A stretch of 64,000 nucleotides of DNA from Pseudoips prasinana (GCA_951640165.1 OX621247.1:20372001-20436000); one strand, 5' to 3'. Shown: positions 10,906 through 21,202, numbered from the stretch's first letter. Notes: a model not told the origin generated them from the sequence alone. Made by a program: numbers and translations.

Positions 10906-11081
10906 TTATGGTGGGGTGGGGGGGAAGGGTCAGCAACACTTGTTTGCTGACTCTTAAAGGCCAGCAACGCACCCGCAACTCCTCTGGTGTTGCGAGTGTC
11001 CATGGGCGGCGGTGATCACTTACCATCAGGTGACCCACTTGCTCGTTTGTCGACCCGACCTCTGACATAAAAAAAAAAAAA
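10906..11081 (+). repeat. LINE 3' tail D with A-run
   Basis: Tail with landmarks AAGGGTCAGCAACAC, GGGCGGCGGTGATCACTTA and CATCAGGTGACCCACTTGCTC, ending in A13. The same tail occurs at 23333-23487 and as a fragment at 29836-29905. Here it directly follows LINE coding sequence, so it looks like the 3' UTR of this family or of a parasite of it. Copy 2 carries a different 3' UTR. Confidence 0.7.
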
Positions 11082-12748
11082 TGTTCTTATTGAAATGTAA
11101 ATCCTAATATATTACTAACATAGTTTTTTCAGATTACTGTTACTAACACTATGGATTCCGGTCCAAAATAAACGAATTTAATTTAATTTTTATTTAATTT
11201 ATTTATGTATATTAGTTTAACATTATAAATTTAGAAATGAACGTTCTTTTAGACTACACTAAGAGGTGCTTGAAACTTCCAAATTGCAGAGACAGACGTC
11301 GGTGATATGTCCACAGCTATTTCGGAAGGGTTTAACAAACATTTAAATTGGGCATAAGCAAACAATAAACAAATCATAACAAGGCCTCTGAGGGACACAA
11401 CAAAGTTTATAAAGGCCTTTATGATTTATTTACTTTTACAATTTCGTCCTTTGTGTCGCTTTGATGGTGAGTTGGAGCTATAAAAAGTATGGAGATAATG
11501 CTAAGTAGACAAATTTGTCGGTTGATTTAGTGTAGAGGGGAACTCAGTGAATACTATCGTGATAAATTATAGTTTTTTTTTTTAGTAGATAGCTACGTAC
11601 TGCTGATGCGGATGATTATCACGTACGTAATGACATTTTGGTCGCCAGTTGGTAAACAATTGGAGTTATATTGCGTTATTTCCAGAAATGTGTTATTTTG
11701 CTAAATCACGTATTTGCGACAAGCCTATCTTATTGCTTTATTTCCATTGTTTAGTTTACCTCCACCATAGGTGGAAATGTTGAAAATTTTTATTGTTTAC
11801 TTTTTATTTTATTTGCCATGAGTTATTAGGATTCAAAATACAAATAAATACAATTTCCCCGCCGAAACATGCACGTATTAATTTAAATTGAAATAGGAAT
11901 GCTTTAAATAATTACATATTATACAGATTCTTGGAAATATAAGTTTTTTAAATGAAATCAATTATCAGATTAGGTGGTATGTGACTAACTAAATCATTTA
12001 AAATACGACTAAGTGAAAATACGACGAGACTACGCGGTGCACAAGTCCGTCACACACTTGACCAGTGTTTTTTTACTTAGCTACTAACGAAATTCGGACA
12101 ACAGGAGCAACGGAATCTCTGGTAGGTTACGGATAAGAACTTGTGGCACCCTAGGTATATCAAGTCTCATAGTTGCGGAAAAGAAAAAAATATGGATCCA
12201 TAGAAAAAAAAAAGGTTGCATACCCCTATCACATAACATTCTATCAATAACTAAGGAATCAAAAATTATCCGGTAATAAGTACTACAATCAATCATTGTA
12301 TTAAATCTGTTACACAAATTTTAATAGTAATTTATCTATAATATCTACTCATATCAAATCTTGTTAAGGAATCGCATGACTAAAATAAAATTTATCATTT
12401 AATTTTAAGTTAGTACCTAATGTCGAATTGGCTACGTGAGCAGATCAATTATATAAACATTGCATGATTACAAAATTACGTAGGTTATTTTCGTTAGGGA
12501 TTAATTAATTAATTGAATCTTTTTATCTGATTACTTAAGGGAGTTATCAATCGGAACTTTATTTTATTCCGGATTTTTATATACTACCTACTTAAAGACA
12601 AAGTTCCACGTCATAGTCTAGGTAACACTACACACTATTTTCTGACCGACTTTAAATTAAGATGAAGAGTTACGTTAGGAGTCGACTTAACTTTTTTTTT
12701 AAGTATATTACATTTTTTTCCGTTGTTTCTAAACTATAAATATATTAA
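11082..12748. other. no recognised feature
   Basis: AT-rich. The open frames here are short and have no family resemblance. I found no repeat shared with other parts of the window. Confidence 0.4.
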
Positions 12749-12891
12749 TTTCCATCCGGGACAGATATTTGTGTTCATGAACATGTCTGTTTATCCTGAG
12801 TATGGGTGTAAATTATCTACATAAGTATGTATTTACAAAAGAAAAATAGTATATGTAGTCTATCAGTTATCTGGTTTCCATAGTGCAAGCT
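12749..12891 (+). mobile_element. SINE family 2, body only
   Basis: Contains the family body: CCGGGACAGATATTTGTG, TCATGAACATGTCTG, TATCCTGAGTATGGGTGTAA and CTGGTTTCCATAGTGCAAGC. The tRNA-like head is missing. The Gypsy element is inserted right at its end. Other copies lie at 31790-32240, 40633-40835, 42535-43170 and 47935-48170. Confidence 0.7.
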
Positions 12892-12897
12892 ATATAC

Positions 12898-13486
12898 TGT
12901 AACCTGGTAGCAGGTTAAAGAAAGAATGATAGAGGGTTCGAATTAATGAGAACAATCTGATATCAATTATAATTTATTGTTCTGTCCACTTCCCAACGCA
13001 CTCGATTATAATAATATAAAGTAGGTAGAAGTAGGTATTTAGAGGGAACTGGCCTGACAGAGTGTTGTCTTGAATGGGTGGTCTTCTGGAGATAATGCCT
13101 TCTCTTCTGGTATTTCGCAGGTTTCACACTCACAGCGGACTCAAGTGTCAGCCAACTCACAAAATAAATCAGTAGTAGGGGGGTTCCCCAGCGGGAACAA
13201 TACACAATACAAGTAATTAACTTCACGTAGGTATTCAGTACGTGAGCACTTAATAGTTGTAATAAAAATCTTAGCAGAATTAGTAACCAACAATCTCACG
13301 GTGACCTCCGTAATGAATACGATTCGCAAATCATCGCTCATGAACGATCGAACAAGGAGCTAATTAGAGTGAATGGAGTTATAATCTAATCGTACCACTT
13401 AGGGATTTCTAATAGAATCTAAAAACTGGCGGCAGCTGTTACTATTTAATTTGGTCAGGCGCCTACTTTTTGTGTGCGACGTGACA
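12898..13486 (-). repeat. Gypsy 3' LTR
   Basis: 589 bp. On the minus strand it runs from TGTCACGTCGCACAC to GGTAGCAGGTTACA... hence TG...CA ends (TGTCAC and GTTACA). Reading both texts side by side I find no difference from 18654-19242. The frames seen inside it are identical in both copies and have no protein family, so I do not call genes in it. Confidence 0.95.
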
Positions 13487-13548
13487 GTACCCCGCCGCAA
13501 AGAGAAGGATTTTACGTTGAGCAGCTAGTGAAATCCGTCTTCTAGTAA
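13487..13548 (-). promoter_or_regulatory. polypurine-tract region next to the 3' LTR
   Basis: On the minus strand the bases just before the 3' LTR are GCGGCGGGGTAC, a short G-rich purine stretch in the place where plus-strand DNA priming starts. The run is short and interrupted, so the exact tract is uncertain. Confidence 0.5.
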
Positions 13549-16500
13549 CTATTCCTTATAGTTTATAAGCTTCAAATCTTTAATGTGCCAACTGCCTAAA
13601 GAATTATCTGCCATATCTGCCAATTCATACACAATTGGAGACTTCTTAGCGATAACCTTGCATTTTATAAATTTAGGTGCTAACTTTTTGTTAAAATATT
13701 TATCCTTATCACTTTGATAAAACGTCTTTTTCCAAACTATGTCACCAACATCGAATTCGGCCACTCGACGGCGTAAATTATATGAATGACAATTCTTACT
13801 ATGTGCTTGCAATAAATTAAAATGTACTTTGTCAAATATGTTAGATAGATAGCCCAAATTATCAGCATATGAATCACGAGGTTGATAAATTATTTCCTCC
13901 GACTCAGCATCAATGTAATGTGAACCACAAGAAACCAATTCCCGTCCGTATACAAGGAAGGAAGGAGTATAACCAGTTACCTCATTAACTGCACTATTAA
14001 TGGCAAATTGTATCTGCGGTAATAATCTATCCCACACTCTATGATCATTTTCGATAAAAGTTGATACAGCTGTCATTATCGTCTTGTTATATCTTTCAAC
14101 TGTGTTAACATGTGGCGAGTATTTAGGTGTGTAATGTAAGTTAGGGACTTTATATTTAGAAAGCATATTCTTTAGAGTAGAACTAATAAACTGTTTACCA
14201 TTATCTAAAACAACAGTAGAAGGAATACCGTGTACTAGAAATACTTTTTCTTCGAGTATACTGGTAATGACTTCAGCGGTGGCCCGTTTTATTGGAAATA
14301 AAAGACAGTACTTACTAAAACAGCACGTTATGACAAATATATAAACATTTTGCGTCCTAGTTGGAGGAAGAGGTCCAACCAGATCCACACTAATTGTTTG
14401 AAATGGTCTAGAACATATCTTAGGGCGACCCATTTCACCTAACGGCGCATGGTTTGGATGTTTGTGAGATACGCAACTGTCACATGCTGAAATAAATTTA
14501 ACAACATCTCTATGCATACCCGGCCAGTAATACCGTAAAGCTACTCGTTTGTATGTTTTAAAGACTCCAAAATGTCCAGCAGTGGGTTCCGAATGATTTT
14601 CCGCAATTATATTAGTTCGTAATTCAGCAGGTATAACTTCTTTCCACTCGAATTCTTTACGCAAGGAACATTTAGCCTTCATAAGCCGGTAAAGTTTTCC
14701 ATCTTTAATAAAATAATTAGGAAAGGAAGCAGCAGAAGTTTGACACCCATTATATATATTTAAGAACCACGGATCAGTAGTTTGCGAAGCAGTTAAATCA
14801 CTATCAAGGGCAGAAATAGGACATGCTCGAGAAAGTGCATCGGGAATAATATTGTCAGCACCACGACGATGTTTCACGTCAAAATTAAATGCTGACAAGC
14901 GCACTCCCCACCGAGCCAGTCGACCAGTAGGGTTACTGAGATTAAGGAACCACTTCAATGCTGAGTGATCAGTGTAAACTGTGAACTTTAGCCCGTTGTC
15001 AAGGTAACAACGCCAATGTTCTATTGCTGCCAGAACAGCCAAAGCTTCCCGTTCAGTAATGCTATAGTTGCGTTCTTGTGCAGATAGGGATTTGCTCATG
15101 TAAGCAATAGGAAGCTCCACACCATCAACTGTTTGAGTGAGAAGGGCTCCTATACCATAATCACTCGCATCTGTGTGGACTTCAAATGGCTTATTATAAT
15201 CCGGGCAAGATAAAATTGGAGCGGAAATTAGACAATCTTTTAATTTAATAAATGCATCGTTAGCTTCTTTGGACCAAGTGAAGGAGGCAGCTTTTTTACT
15301 AGTGGATGTTAATTTGTTAAGTGGGCCAGCGATGGAACTAAAATTAGGAACGAACCTTCGGTACCATGAAGCAGTACCAAGAAATCTTTTTACTTCTTTC
15401 TTGTTCGTTGGTGTAGGAAAATTCAAAATTGCCTCAACCTTGCTAGGGTCTACATGTAGGCCTTTAGAGTTTACTATGTAGCCTAAATATTTCAGTTCAT
15501 TACGAAAAAACATGGATTTTTCAAAGTTAATTGTTAGGTTAGCAGACTTCAATTTCTCGTATACTTTTGTTAGCAAGGTGATGTGACTTTGATAGTTAGG
15601 TGAAATTAAAATAATGTCATCTAGGAATACAAAAACTGAGTTTTCACAATCCGGTCCACTAAACATTTGATCAACCAATCTTTGCTGCGTAGCTGGAGCA
15701 TTGGTTAATCCAAAAGGCATCGTAACAAACCGGAAGGTACCACGGGTTGGAACATAGAAAGCAGTCTTATCGCGGTCAACTTCTGCGATCGGAGTCTGCC
15801 AAAATGCTTTTGATAGATCGATGCTGCTCAAATATCTAGCATCTCTGAGATTGTCCAGTATTTCAGAGACATATGGTAACTTGTAAGCATCTTTACGTGT
15901 AACCATATTTAATTTACGGCTATCTAAACAGAACCTCAGTTTGCCATCTTTTTTAGGAGTGAGTAGTATAGGTGAAGACCATGGACTCTCACAAGGTTCT
16001 ACCACGCCAAGCTTAAGCATATCATCCAATTCCTCAATTATGATACGTAGCTTTGCAGGCGGCAATCTATAATAACGTTGACGAATGGGCGGCGAATTGC
16101 CAGTATCAATTCTGTGTTCGACAAGATGCGTGCGGCCTAGACCTACCTTTTCAGAAGATATACATTCAAATCTAGCAATTATATTATTTGCCGACTCTCT
16201 CTCAATCTCGTCCAATTCATTGTAAGAATGCAAAGTAGTAGCTGTTTGAGTAATGGATAAAATGGACTGATCTTTGTACGTACCCAGTGAGATCGACCCG
16301 CAAAATTTTGGTAGTAGTTGAAACTTTTTCCAGAAGTCTACTCCTAATATGAGTGAAGAAGTAACTGTTGGCACAATATATGCCCTTAAGATGTGGCACT
16401 GGTTCTCAAAAGTTATAGGTAGATTGATATAACCCGTGGCCGATAATTTGTGACCACAAGCTGAAACAAAGGACTGCAAGGGATCACAACTATTTACTGA

Positions 16501-16800
16501 CAAACCCGAGGAGGAAAGTAAACTTAAATGTGAATTATTTCCCAATATAGTCACTGCAGAACCCGAATCTAATAGGCCGTAGAGTGACAGATCTCCTACA
16601 TTAATTGTAACATAAGGTCTAATATCAGAATCAGGTTTTTTGTCGAAGATTGTTGCAATAGAATACGTAGAAAAATAAATGTTAATAGTTGTCAGCCAAT
16701 TACGCCAATCTTTTATGTCAAAATTGGCAGAATTTTTATTAAAAGATGAAGTGCAACAACCTTCGCCAACTAGTTTTTTTGACCAAGACCTGATTGACAC
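13549..16800 (-). CDS. pol: Gypsy Pol: protease, RT, RNase H, integrase
   Basis: Open frame of 1,083 codons; translation probably enters by -1 frameshift at about 16774 and not at its first Met. Domains by residue: aspartic protease LLDSGSAVTILG (active D78) with ILGVDFW at about 151; RT with LSSIDLSKAFWQ, MPFGLTNAP and FLDDIILIS (catalytic DD at 394-395; FLDD replaces the usual YxDD); RNase H TDASDYGIGA (543) and TEREALAVL; integrase zinc site H736, H743, C773, C776; core D806, D866, E902 with 35 residues between the last two. A C-terminal domain includes FDVGDIVWKKTF. Length is as expected for Gypsy pol and there is no internal stop. Confidence 0.95.
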   Translation of the reverse strand: MSIRSWSKKLVGEGCCTSSFNKNSANFDIKDWRNWLTTINIYFSTYSIATIFDKKPDSDIRPYVTINVGDLSLYGLLDSGSAVTILGNNSHLSLLSSSGLSVNSCDPLQSFVSACGHKLSATGYINLPITFENQCHILRAYIVPTVTSSLILGVDFWKKFQLLPKFCGSISLGTYKDQSILSITQTATTLHSYNELDEIERESANNIIARFECISSEKVGLGRTHLVEHRIDTGNSPPIRQRYYRLPPAKLRIIIEELDDMLKLGVVEPCESPWSSPILLTPKKDGKLRFCLDSRKLNMVTRKDAYKLPYVSEILDNLRDARYLSSIDLSKAFWQTPIAEVDRDKTAFYVPTRGTFRFVTMPFGLTNAPATQQRLVDQMFSGPDCENSVFVFLDDIILISPNYQSHITLLTKVYEKLKSANLTINFEKSMFFRNELKYLGYIVNSKGLHVDPSKVEAILNFPTPTNKKEVKRFLGTASWYRRFVPNFSSIAGPLNKLTSTSKKAASFTWSKEANDAFIKLKDCLISAPILSCPDYNKPFEVHTDASDYGIGALLTQTVDGVELPIAYMSKSLSAQERNYSITEREALAVLAAIEHWRCYLDNGLKFTVYTDHSALKWFLNLSNPTGRLARWGVRLSAFNFDVKHRRGADNIIPDALSRACPISALDSDLTASQTTDPWFLNIYNGCQTSAASFPNYFIKDGKLYRLMKAKCSLRKEFEWKEVIPAELRTNIIAENHSEPTAGHFGVFKTYKRVALRYYWPGMHRDVVKFISACDSCVSHKHPNHAPLGEMGRPKICSRPFQTISVDLVGPLPPTRTQNVYIFVITCCFSKYCLLFPIKRATAEVITSILEEKVFLVHGIPSTVVLDNGKQFISSTLKNMLSKYKVPNLHYTPKYSPHVNTVERYNKTIMTAVSTFIENDHRVWDRLLPQIQFAINSAVNEVTGYTPSFLVYGRELVSCGSHYIDAESEEIIYQPRDSYADNLGYLSNIFDKVHFNLLQAHSKNCHSYNLRRRVAEFDVGDIVWKKTFYQSDKDKYFNKKLAPKFIKCKVIAKKSPIVYELADMADNSLGSWHIKDLKLINYKE

Positions 16801-17714
16801 TTAGGGCAGTCCGGGTATATAACATTTTTAAGCCCACATTTAAAACAAACCGGATATCGGTCCTGCTTACACTGTCTTAGCGAATGCTCATTAGTGCGAC
16901 AGCGCGGGCAAAAAACGTACCTAACTGTAGAGGAACAAGGTTGAGAATTAATTGCATCTATTGGTCCGCTCGAACCATATTTATAATGTTTGTTGTAAAT
17001 ATAATTATTATTATTAGGCAAGTTATAATTGTTTTTATAGTTATTATAATTACTTCTAGAAAAAGTAGGCTTTGATTCAGCCTTTACGTAAGCTAGATCA
17101 GGAGCTAAAGTATTATGAGATGGCTTGGGAGGTTCGTGGAACTGAGAAGAAAGACATCGTATTTTTTCATAATTTAGACACAAGGCACGAAGTGTCCCAA
17201 TCGAGTCCACCTCAATGATGCAGGATGCCAAAACACTCATATAACATGGCCGTATGTTATGCATTAGAATATTTAATTTTTCCTTCTCCGTGATATCAGC
17301 AGATAATCGAGAGAAAAGTTCCGACATTATGGCTAAGTAGATAATAATACTCTCAGATTCTCCCTGTGTCCTATTACGTATTTCAGACAAAAGTTTATAG
17401 TCGTAGTCAAAAGGACTGAAGTCTACTTTTAATTGTTGAATCAGTGCATCCCAAGTAGTAACGGTATCCCGCACACTACGGAACCAATGAAGTGCATTAC
17501 CAGTAAATATCTCCGAAGCGCACATTAATAATCTTTCTGGGGGTAGGTTCCTAGCGGTCCGATACTCGTGTATGCGCTGTATGAACGCGCGCACGCAGCC
17601 CGTGCCGTCGTATTTAACCGGACACAATTCCTTTGTGTACGAGCGATCGCACTGTACTGATAAGACAGATGCGCCGTCGAGTGAAGAAGACGACTGTGCA
17701 CAGTTAGTACGCAC
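16770..17714 (-). CDS. gag: Gypsy Gag, main part with zinc knuckles
   Basis: 314 codons. The frame is open upstream to 17795 and the first codon of the listed span is GTG, so the true N-terminus comes from the preceding frame. It has the retrotransposon Gag core (CVRAFIQRIHEY, ALHWFRSVRDTVTTWDALIQQL, IRNRTQGESESIIIYLAIM), an Asn/Tyr-rich linker (NYNNYKNNYNLPNNNN), then Cys clusters CPRCRTNEHSLRQC and CFKCGLKNVIYPDCPKC that would bind RNA. The frame ends ...GQKN with TAG at 16770-16772, overlapping pol. Confidence 0.88.
   Translation of the reverse strand: MRTNCAQSSSSLDGASVLSVQCDRSYTKELCPVKYDGTGCVRAFIQRIHEYRTARNLPPERLLMCASEIFTGNALHWFRSVRDTVTTWDALIQQLKVDFSPFDYDYKLLSEIRNRTQGESESIIIYLAIMSELFSRLSADITEKEKLNILMHNIRPCYMSVLASCIIEVDSIGTLRALCLNYEKIRCLSSQFHEPPKPSHNTLAPDLAYVKAESKPTFSRSNYNNYKNNYNLPNNNNYIYNKHYKYGSSGPIDAINSQPCSSTVRYVFCPRCRTNEHSLRQCKQDRYPVCFKCGLKNVIYPDCPKCQSGLGQKN
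16773..16779 (-). promoter_or_regulatory. gag-pol -1 slippery heptamer AAAAAAC
   Basis: On the minus strand gag reads CAA AAA AAC TAG, a consensus A_AAA_AAC slippery site placed right before the gag stop. The pol frame is -1 relative to gag and is open across the site. A downstream structure was not checked. Frameshifting at this motif is well established for retroviruses and retrotransposons. Confidence 0.85.
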
Positions 17715-17746
17715 GGATGTGGCAGTTTGAGCAGAGTCGGGTTTCT

Positions 17747-18142
17747 TTATTGTTGATAGTTTGGCAGATAGCTGCTCAACTCTTTCACTAAATTGTTAAT
17801 TTTAGTAACAAATGCTGTGTCAGACCTATCAACACGTCGTAAACGATGATAAATGTGATTATGCAAAGCGGTAGTGCGCTGAAATAAGTCATGCTCATAT
17901 TTCACCGACATGGAACTAATACGCGTAGTCAGTTCAGTTAAAGAATTTAAAATACCTTCACAATCGATAGTTGGTTCGAGGCCTGATTCAAATAGGTCAT
18001 CGTCCGGTATTAATATTATTATTTTAGGTATTTGTTTACGCAAGGATATCACACTAGAAGCCGGTTCCCCACCTCTAATTAGCACCTCGTACGTCAGTTC
18101 ATTCTTATTAAGCAGATAATATTTTATGGGGTGAGCTTCCAT
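17747..18142 (-). CDS. Gypsy Gag N-terminal part, in a separate frame
   Basis: 131 codons from ATG at 18142, the first ATG with a long frame after the leader. The C-terminal half has regular hydrophobic spacing (LNSLTELTTRISSM ... INNLVKELSSYL) suggesting a coiled coil. It overlaps the main gag frame by about 49 bases (17747-17795) and lies one frame off. Together the two would give a Gag of normal length, so this is either a fixed frameshift arrangement or a one-base mutation. I see no consensus slippery heptamer in the overlap. Confidence 0.7.
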   Translation of the reverse strand: MEAHPIKYYLLNKNELTYEVLIRGGEPASSVISLRKQIPKIIILIPDDDLFESGLEPTIDCEGILNSLTELTTRISSMSVKYEHDLFQRTTALHNHIYHRLRRVDRSDTAFVTKINNLVKELSSYLPNYQQ

Positions 18143-18643
18143 CTTATGATTACTAAAGAAACAACAAAATTAACTAGGTACAAGGTAGAACAATATACCG
18201 CATCCAAATACTATCAGTCTGTTCTTTACAAGATTTCCTACTCCTAACTACGATTTGGTGTAATAATCACAACAATATTCTAAAATAAGTAAATAAAACT
18301 ATTATTAGGTACTTACGATTCCGACGAAAATTAGCAGTAATGTTGATTTTAGGTCTAATGCGAACTGTTACGTATTTAACTTACATTTAACAATTTACTT
18401 ATGATTTACTAATTAACAACTAAAATTATACTCGCCTACACATCACAGAGTAGGTAAGCAAAGTATTTACTTTAAAAAATTACGTAACAATTAACATACA
18501 TGTAGTAGAAAGTATTAGAATAATATAAAACGTACCAGTTCGCTGATGTGAAAAAACACCTCCTCGTTCACAATAATTATTATATAGTTGTAAGCTGCAA
18601 AGCAAAAATATAATCGAAGCGATTGGAAGTAAGACCAAGACCG
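18143..18643 (-). other. Gypsy 5' untranslated leader
   Basis: About 500 bases between the primer-binding site and the first Gag ATG. It is AT-rich with no long frame. It probably holds packaging and splice signals, but none can be recognised by eye. Confidence 0.6.
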
Positions 18644-18653
18644 TGGGCGCCAC
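18644..18653 (-). promoter_or_regulatory. Gypsy primer-binding site
   Basis: One base after the 5' LTR the minus strand reads TGGCGCCCACGGTC. TGGCGCC is the usual start of sites matching a tRNA 3' CCA end. The exact tRNA cannot be named from this. Confidence 0.75.
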
Positions 18654-19242
18654 TGTAACCTGGTAGCAGGTTAAAGAAAGAATGATAGAGGGTTCGAATT
18701 AATGAGAACAATCTGATATCAATTATAATTTATTGTTCTGTCCACTTCCCAACGCACTCGATTATAATAATATAAAGTAGGTAGAAGTAGGTATTTAGAG
18801 GGAACTGGCCTGACAGAGTGTTGTCTTGAATGGGTGGTCTTCTGGAGATAATGCCTTCTCTTCTGGTATTTCGCAGGTTTCACACTCACAGCGGACTCAA
18901 GTGTCAGCCAACTCACAAAATAAATCAGTAGTAGGGGGGTTCCCCAGCGGGAACAATACACAATACAAGTAATTAACTTCACGTAGGTATTCAGTACGTG
19001 AGCACTTAATAGTTGTAATAAAAATCTTAGCAGAATTAGTAACCAACAATCTCACGGTGACCTCCGTAATGAATACGATTCGCAAATCATCGCTCATGAA
19101 CGATCGAACAAGGAGCTAATTAGAGTGAATGGAGTTATAATCTAATCGTACCACTTAGGGATTTCTAATAGAATCTAAAAACTGGCGGCAGCTGTTACTA
19201 TTTAATTTGGTCAGGCGCCTACTTTTTGTGTGCGACGTGACA
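18654..19242 (-). repeat. Gypsy 5' LTR
   Basis: 589 bp, matching 12898-13486 base for base as far as I can see. It contains the element's promoter. I do not see an unambiguous TATA box on the minus strand. Confidence 0.95.
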
Positions 19243-19246
19243 ATAC

Positions 19247-19938
19247 ATAGCCAAGTTCTTCGGTGATTTATGCTTCTACGGGCAGGTTAAGCCCTCTCCT
19301 GATCCCGCTCGGCGCGGCGTCCTCTTTCCGCAGCATCACCGCCTCGAAAAAGCAGACCACTGCCTTCCAAGCATCATTTTCTACCAACATAGCGCGGAGA
19401 AAGATCTCTGACAGTCCTTTCTCGGGAGAGATCTTTCTCCGCCACCCATAGTAGGCCTTCTAGAATGACTGAAATGTAATATAAAAAAAGCAAGTTTTTG
19501 GTAGAATAACCTTATCTTACCAGGCCAGCTAAGAGCCAGCCAGGCCGCGCCTGTGAGGTGTTTGGTACAACAAGTGTGTGTAAGAAATTCTTGTTATTTT
19601 CTTAGTGTCCAAATAAAATTCTAATTTAAAATACTGATTTATCTTTCTATCTATCTACCAAAATATGATAGAATTTTTAGTGATGTAATCGAGATTCGAT
19701 AAGCCGATTTTGAACGTGAACATTAATTACCTAAAGATTTAAACTGTTTTTCCTTCCCTCTAGTGTCCCACGGATATCTCACGCCTTTTTTTTTGTCCTT
19801 AGCAGATTATTACATACTTTTGTTATATTTTCTCAGCTTTTGCTAGCAAGCCATTTACTTGGTAAGTGACAAGAAGTCAACTCGTCATAATATAATCAGT
19901 CAGTTTCATTGATGTCTTCATGGCAGGATTAAAAAAAA
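19247..19938. other. degraded repeat area with a small hairpin
   Basis: A GC-richer piece at 19261-19450 looks like old LINE sequence but no motif is secure. It contains a hairpin with perfect 15-base arms CGGAGAAAGATCTCT (19395-19409) and its complement (19427-19441), loop 17 bases. The remainder is AT-rich with no recognised feature. Confidence 0.45.
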
Positions 19939-19950
19939 ATATACCTATGT

Positions 19951-20166
19951 TGATCCCGGGGTACCTGTCCCGACCATCTGGTACATGGCGCAAAAGGGGG
20001 GTACTGGAGCAGCATACCCGCGTTCCCGGGACTCCCCCAGCAGGCGCCAAGAGAAGTCCACGGCAGGTAGGTTTAGTCGGTGCAAGTCCGACATACCCAC
20101 CCGCAGACACTGTATGCTGGTGGCATGCGAAGGCATTCGCCTGTCTTATCAAAAAAAAAAAAAAAA
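19951..20166 (+). mobile_element. LINE 3' end H with poly(A)
   Basis: Landmarks CGACCATCTGGTACATGG, CGCAAAAGGGG, GGAGCAGCATACC, CAAGAGAAGTCCACGGCA and GTGCAAGTCCGACATA, ending in about 16 A. A second copy lies antisense at 24262-24382. This looks like the 3' UTR of a non-LTR retrotransposon. No coding part is attached, so the clade is unknown. Confidence 0.65.
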
Positions 20167-21202
20167 TTTTATGTATTGAACATTATTCATTTCAACCCAC
20201 GGCCCCCTTATATGAGGTTAAATACCTACCCTAATAGTACCGCTAGACCAAGGAGGCAGACAAATAGTACAGTGGGTCCCACAGTTGTCGGACGGGCTGT
20301 AATCACCGTTATTACACCGAACTAGAGCGGAGGGAGCTCGTGATCCAATTAGGGCTTGCACATTTTGATGTCTTGTTATTACGGATATATTAAATAGATT
20401 AATTCATTTTCAACAATATATTAATGATTATATTATTGTAACCAATGATTTAGAACAAGAATATACTGTACCAATTAATTTGACATCGTAAGATTTTTTT
20501 ACACTGTTAAATAATAAACTAGGAAATTAGGGTCGACTTTACTATTCAGTTGATCAAAACCTTTACTACAAATAAATTATAAATATATATAATAATCAAT
20601 GCCACTTTTCGTTGTAATGTTATAACTCAACAACGCCTTTACCGATTTGGCTAATTTTGGTCTTGAATTATTCGTGGAAGTCCAGGAAAGGTTTGTACGT
20701 AGAGAAAATTTAAAAAAAGTCTTGAAAAAGTGTAAAATCAACACCTTTCTATACTCCCATATACAAACAATTTGTGCTAATAATTAAAAGCGTAGCGAAG
20801 CACGTACCGGGCCCCTAGTAAATTATAAATTTTCTGTCTAGCTTAATAATCGTAAGTAATAATAATATATTATTACTTACGATATATGGATATTTTATTA
20901 AATTAAGAAATATCTAATGATTGGTTCTTATCAACCAATTATTTTTATATAGGTATCGTATTGTAATAAGTACCTACTACTACTTGAACCACTGTAATTT
21001 GATTGATTATGATCCTAAATGCAATAAAAATTTCTGCTTATAATTCTTTATCACGATATAAATGAAATCAACTGATAAAAGAACTTAACACAGCTTTAGG
21101 AATCTTATTATAGAATAAGATATAAGACAACAAGAAACTCATAGAGTTCTACGGTGTTCTGGCTTAAATAACCCGCACACGATAACGCAGGCGGGGAGGT
21201 GT
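20167..21202. other. mostly unassigned, one old repeat and a hairpin
   Basis: At 20590-20815 there is an old interspersed repeat-like block (CTCAACAACGCCTTTACCG ... AAAGCGTAGCGAAGCACG). A short perfect palindrome occupies 20849-20883 (14-base arms starting ATCGTAAGTAATAA). No gene is supportable. Confidence 0.45.

Larger units (their letters stand above)
7735..11081 (+). mobile_element. LINE, copy 1 of a two-ORF family (decayed)
   Basis: A 5'-truncated, frameshifted non-LTR retrotransposon. In order it has the C-terminus of ORF1, an AP endonuclease, a reverse transcriptase, a C-terminal region, and a 3' UTR ending in about 13 A. It has the same protein order and recognisable sequence as the antisense element at 53857-58240. 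Mechanism (family knowledge): target-primed reverse transcription by the ORF2 protein. The clade is uncertain; a CR1/L2/Daphne-type group with YADD and no RNase H is my best guess. Several frameshifts make it inactive. Confidence 0.85.
12898..19242 (-). mobile_element. Gypsy-type LTR retrotransposon, near intact
   Basis: A 6,345-bp element on the minus strand, flanked by the 4-bp duplication ATAC (12894-12897 and 19243-19246). In transcription order it has the 5' LTR (19242-18654), a primer-binding site, an untranslated leader, a split gag, pol entered by a -1 slippery site, a GC-rich purine tract and the 3' LTR (13486-12898). No env frame follows pol. The LTRs appear identical by eye, so insertion was recent. 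The only question over its activity is the frame break inside gag near 17750-17795. Domain order PR-RT-RH-IN fits Gypsy/Metaviridae. Confidence 0.93.

Noticed and set aside
12963..13341. Protein genes in the Gypsy LTRs
   Set aside because: The frames are repeated identically in the other LTR, have no recognisable motif and overlap LTR control sequence.
16884..17075. Plus-strand gene overlapping gag
   Set aside because: It is the complement of the Asn/Tyr-rich Gag linker and has no independent support.
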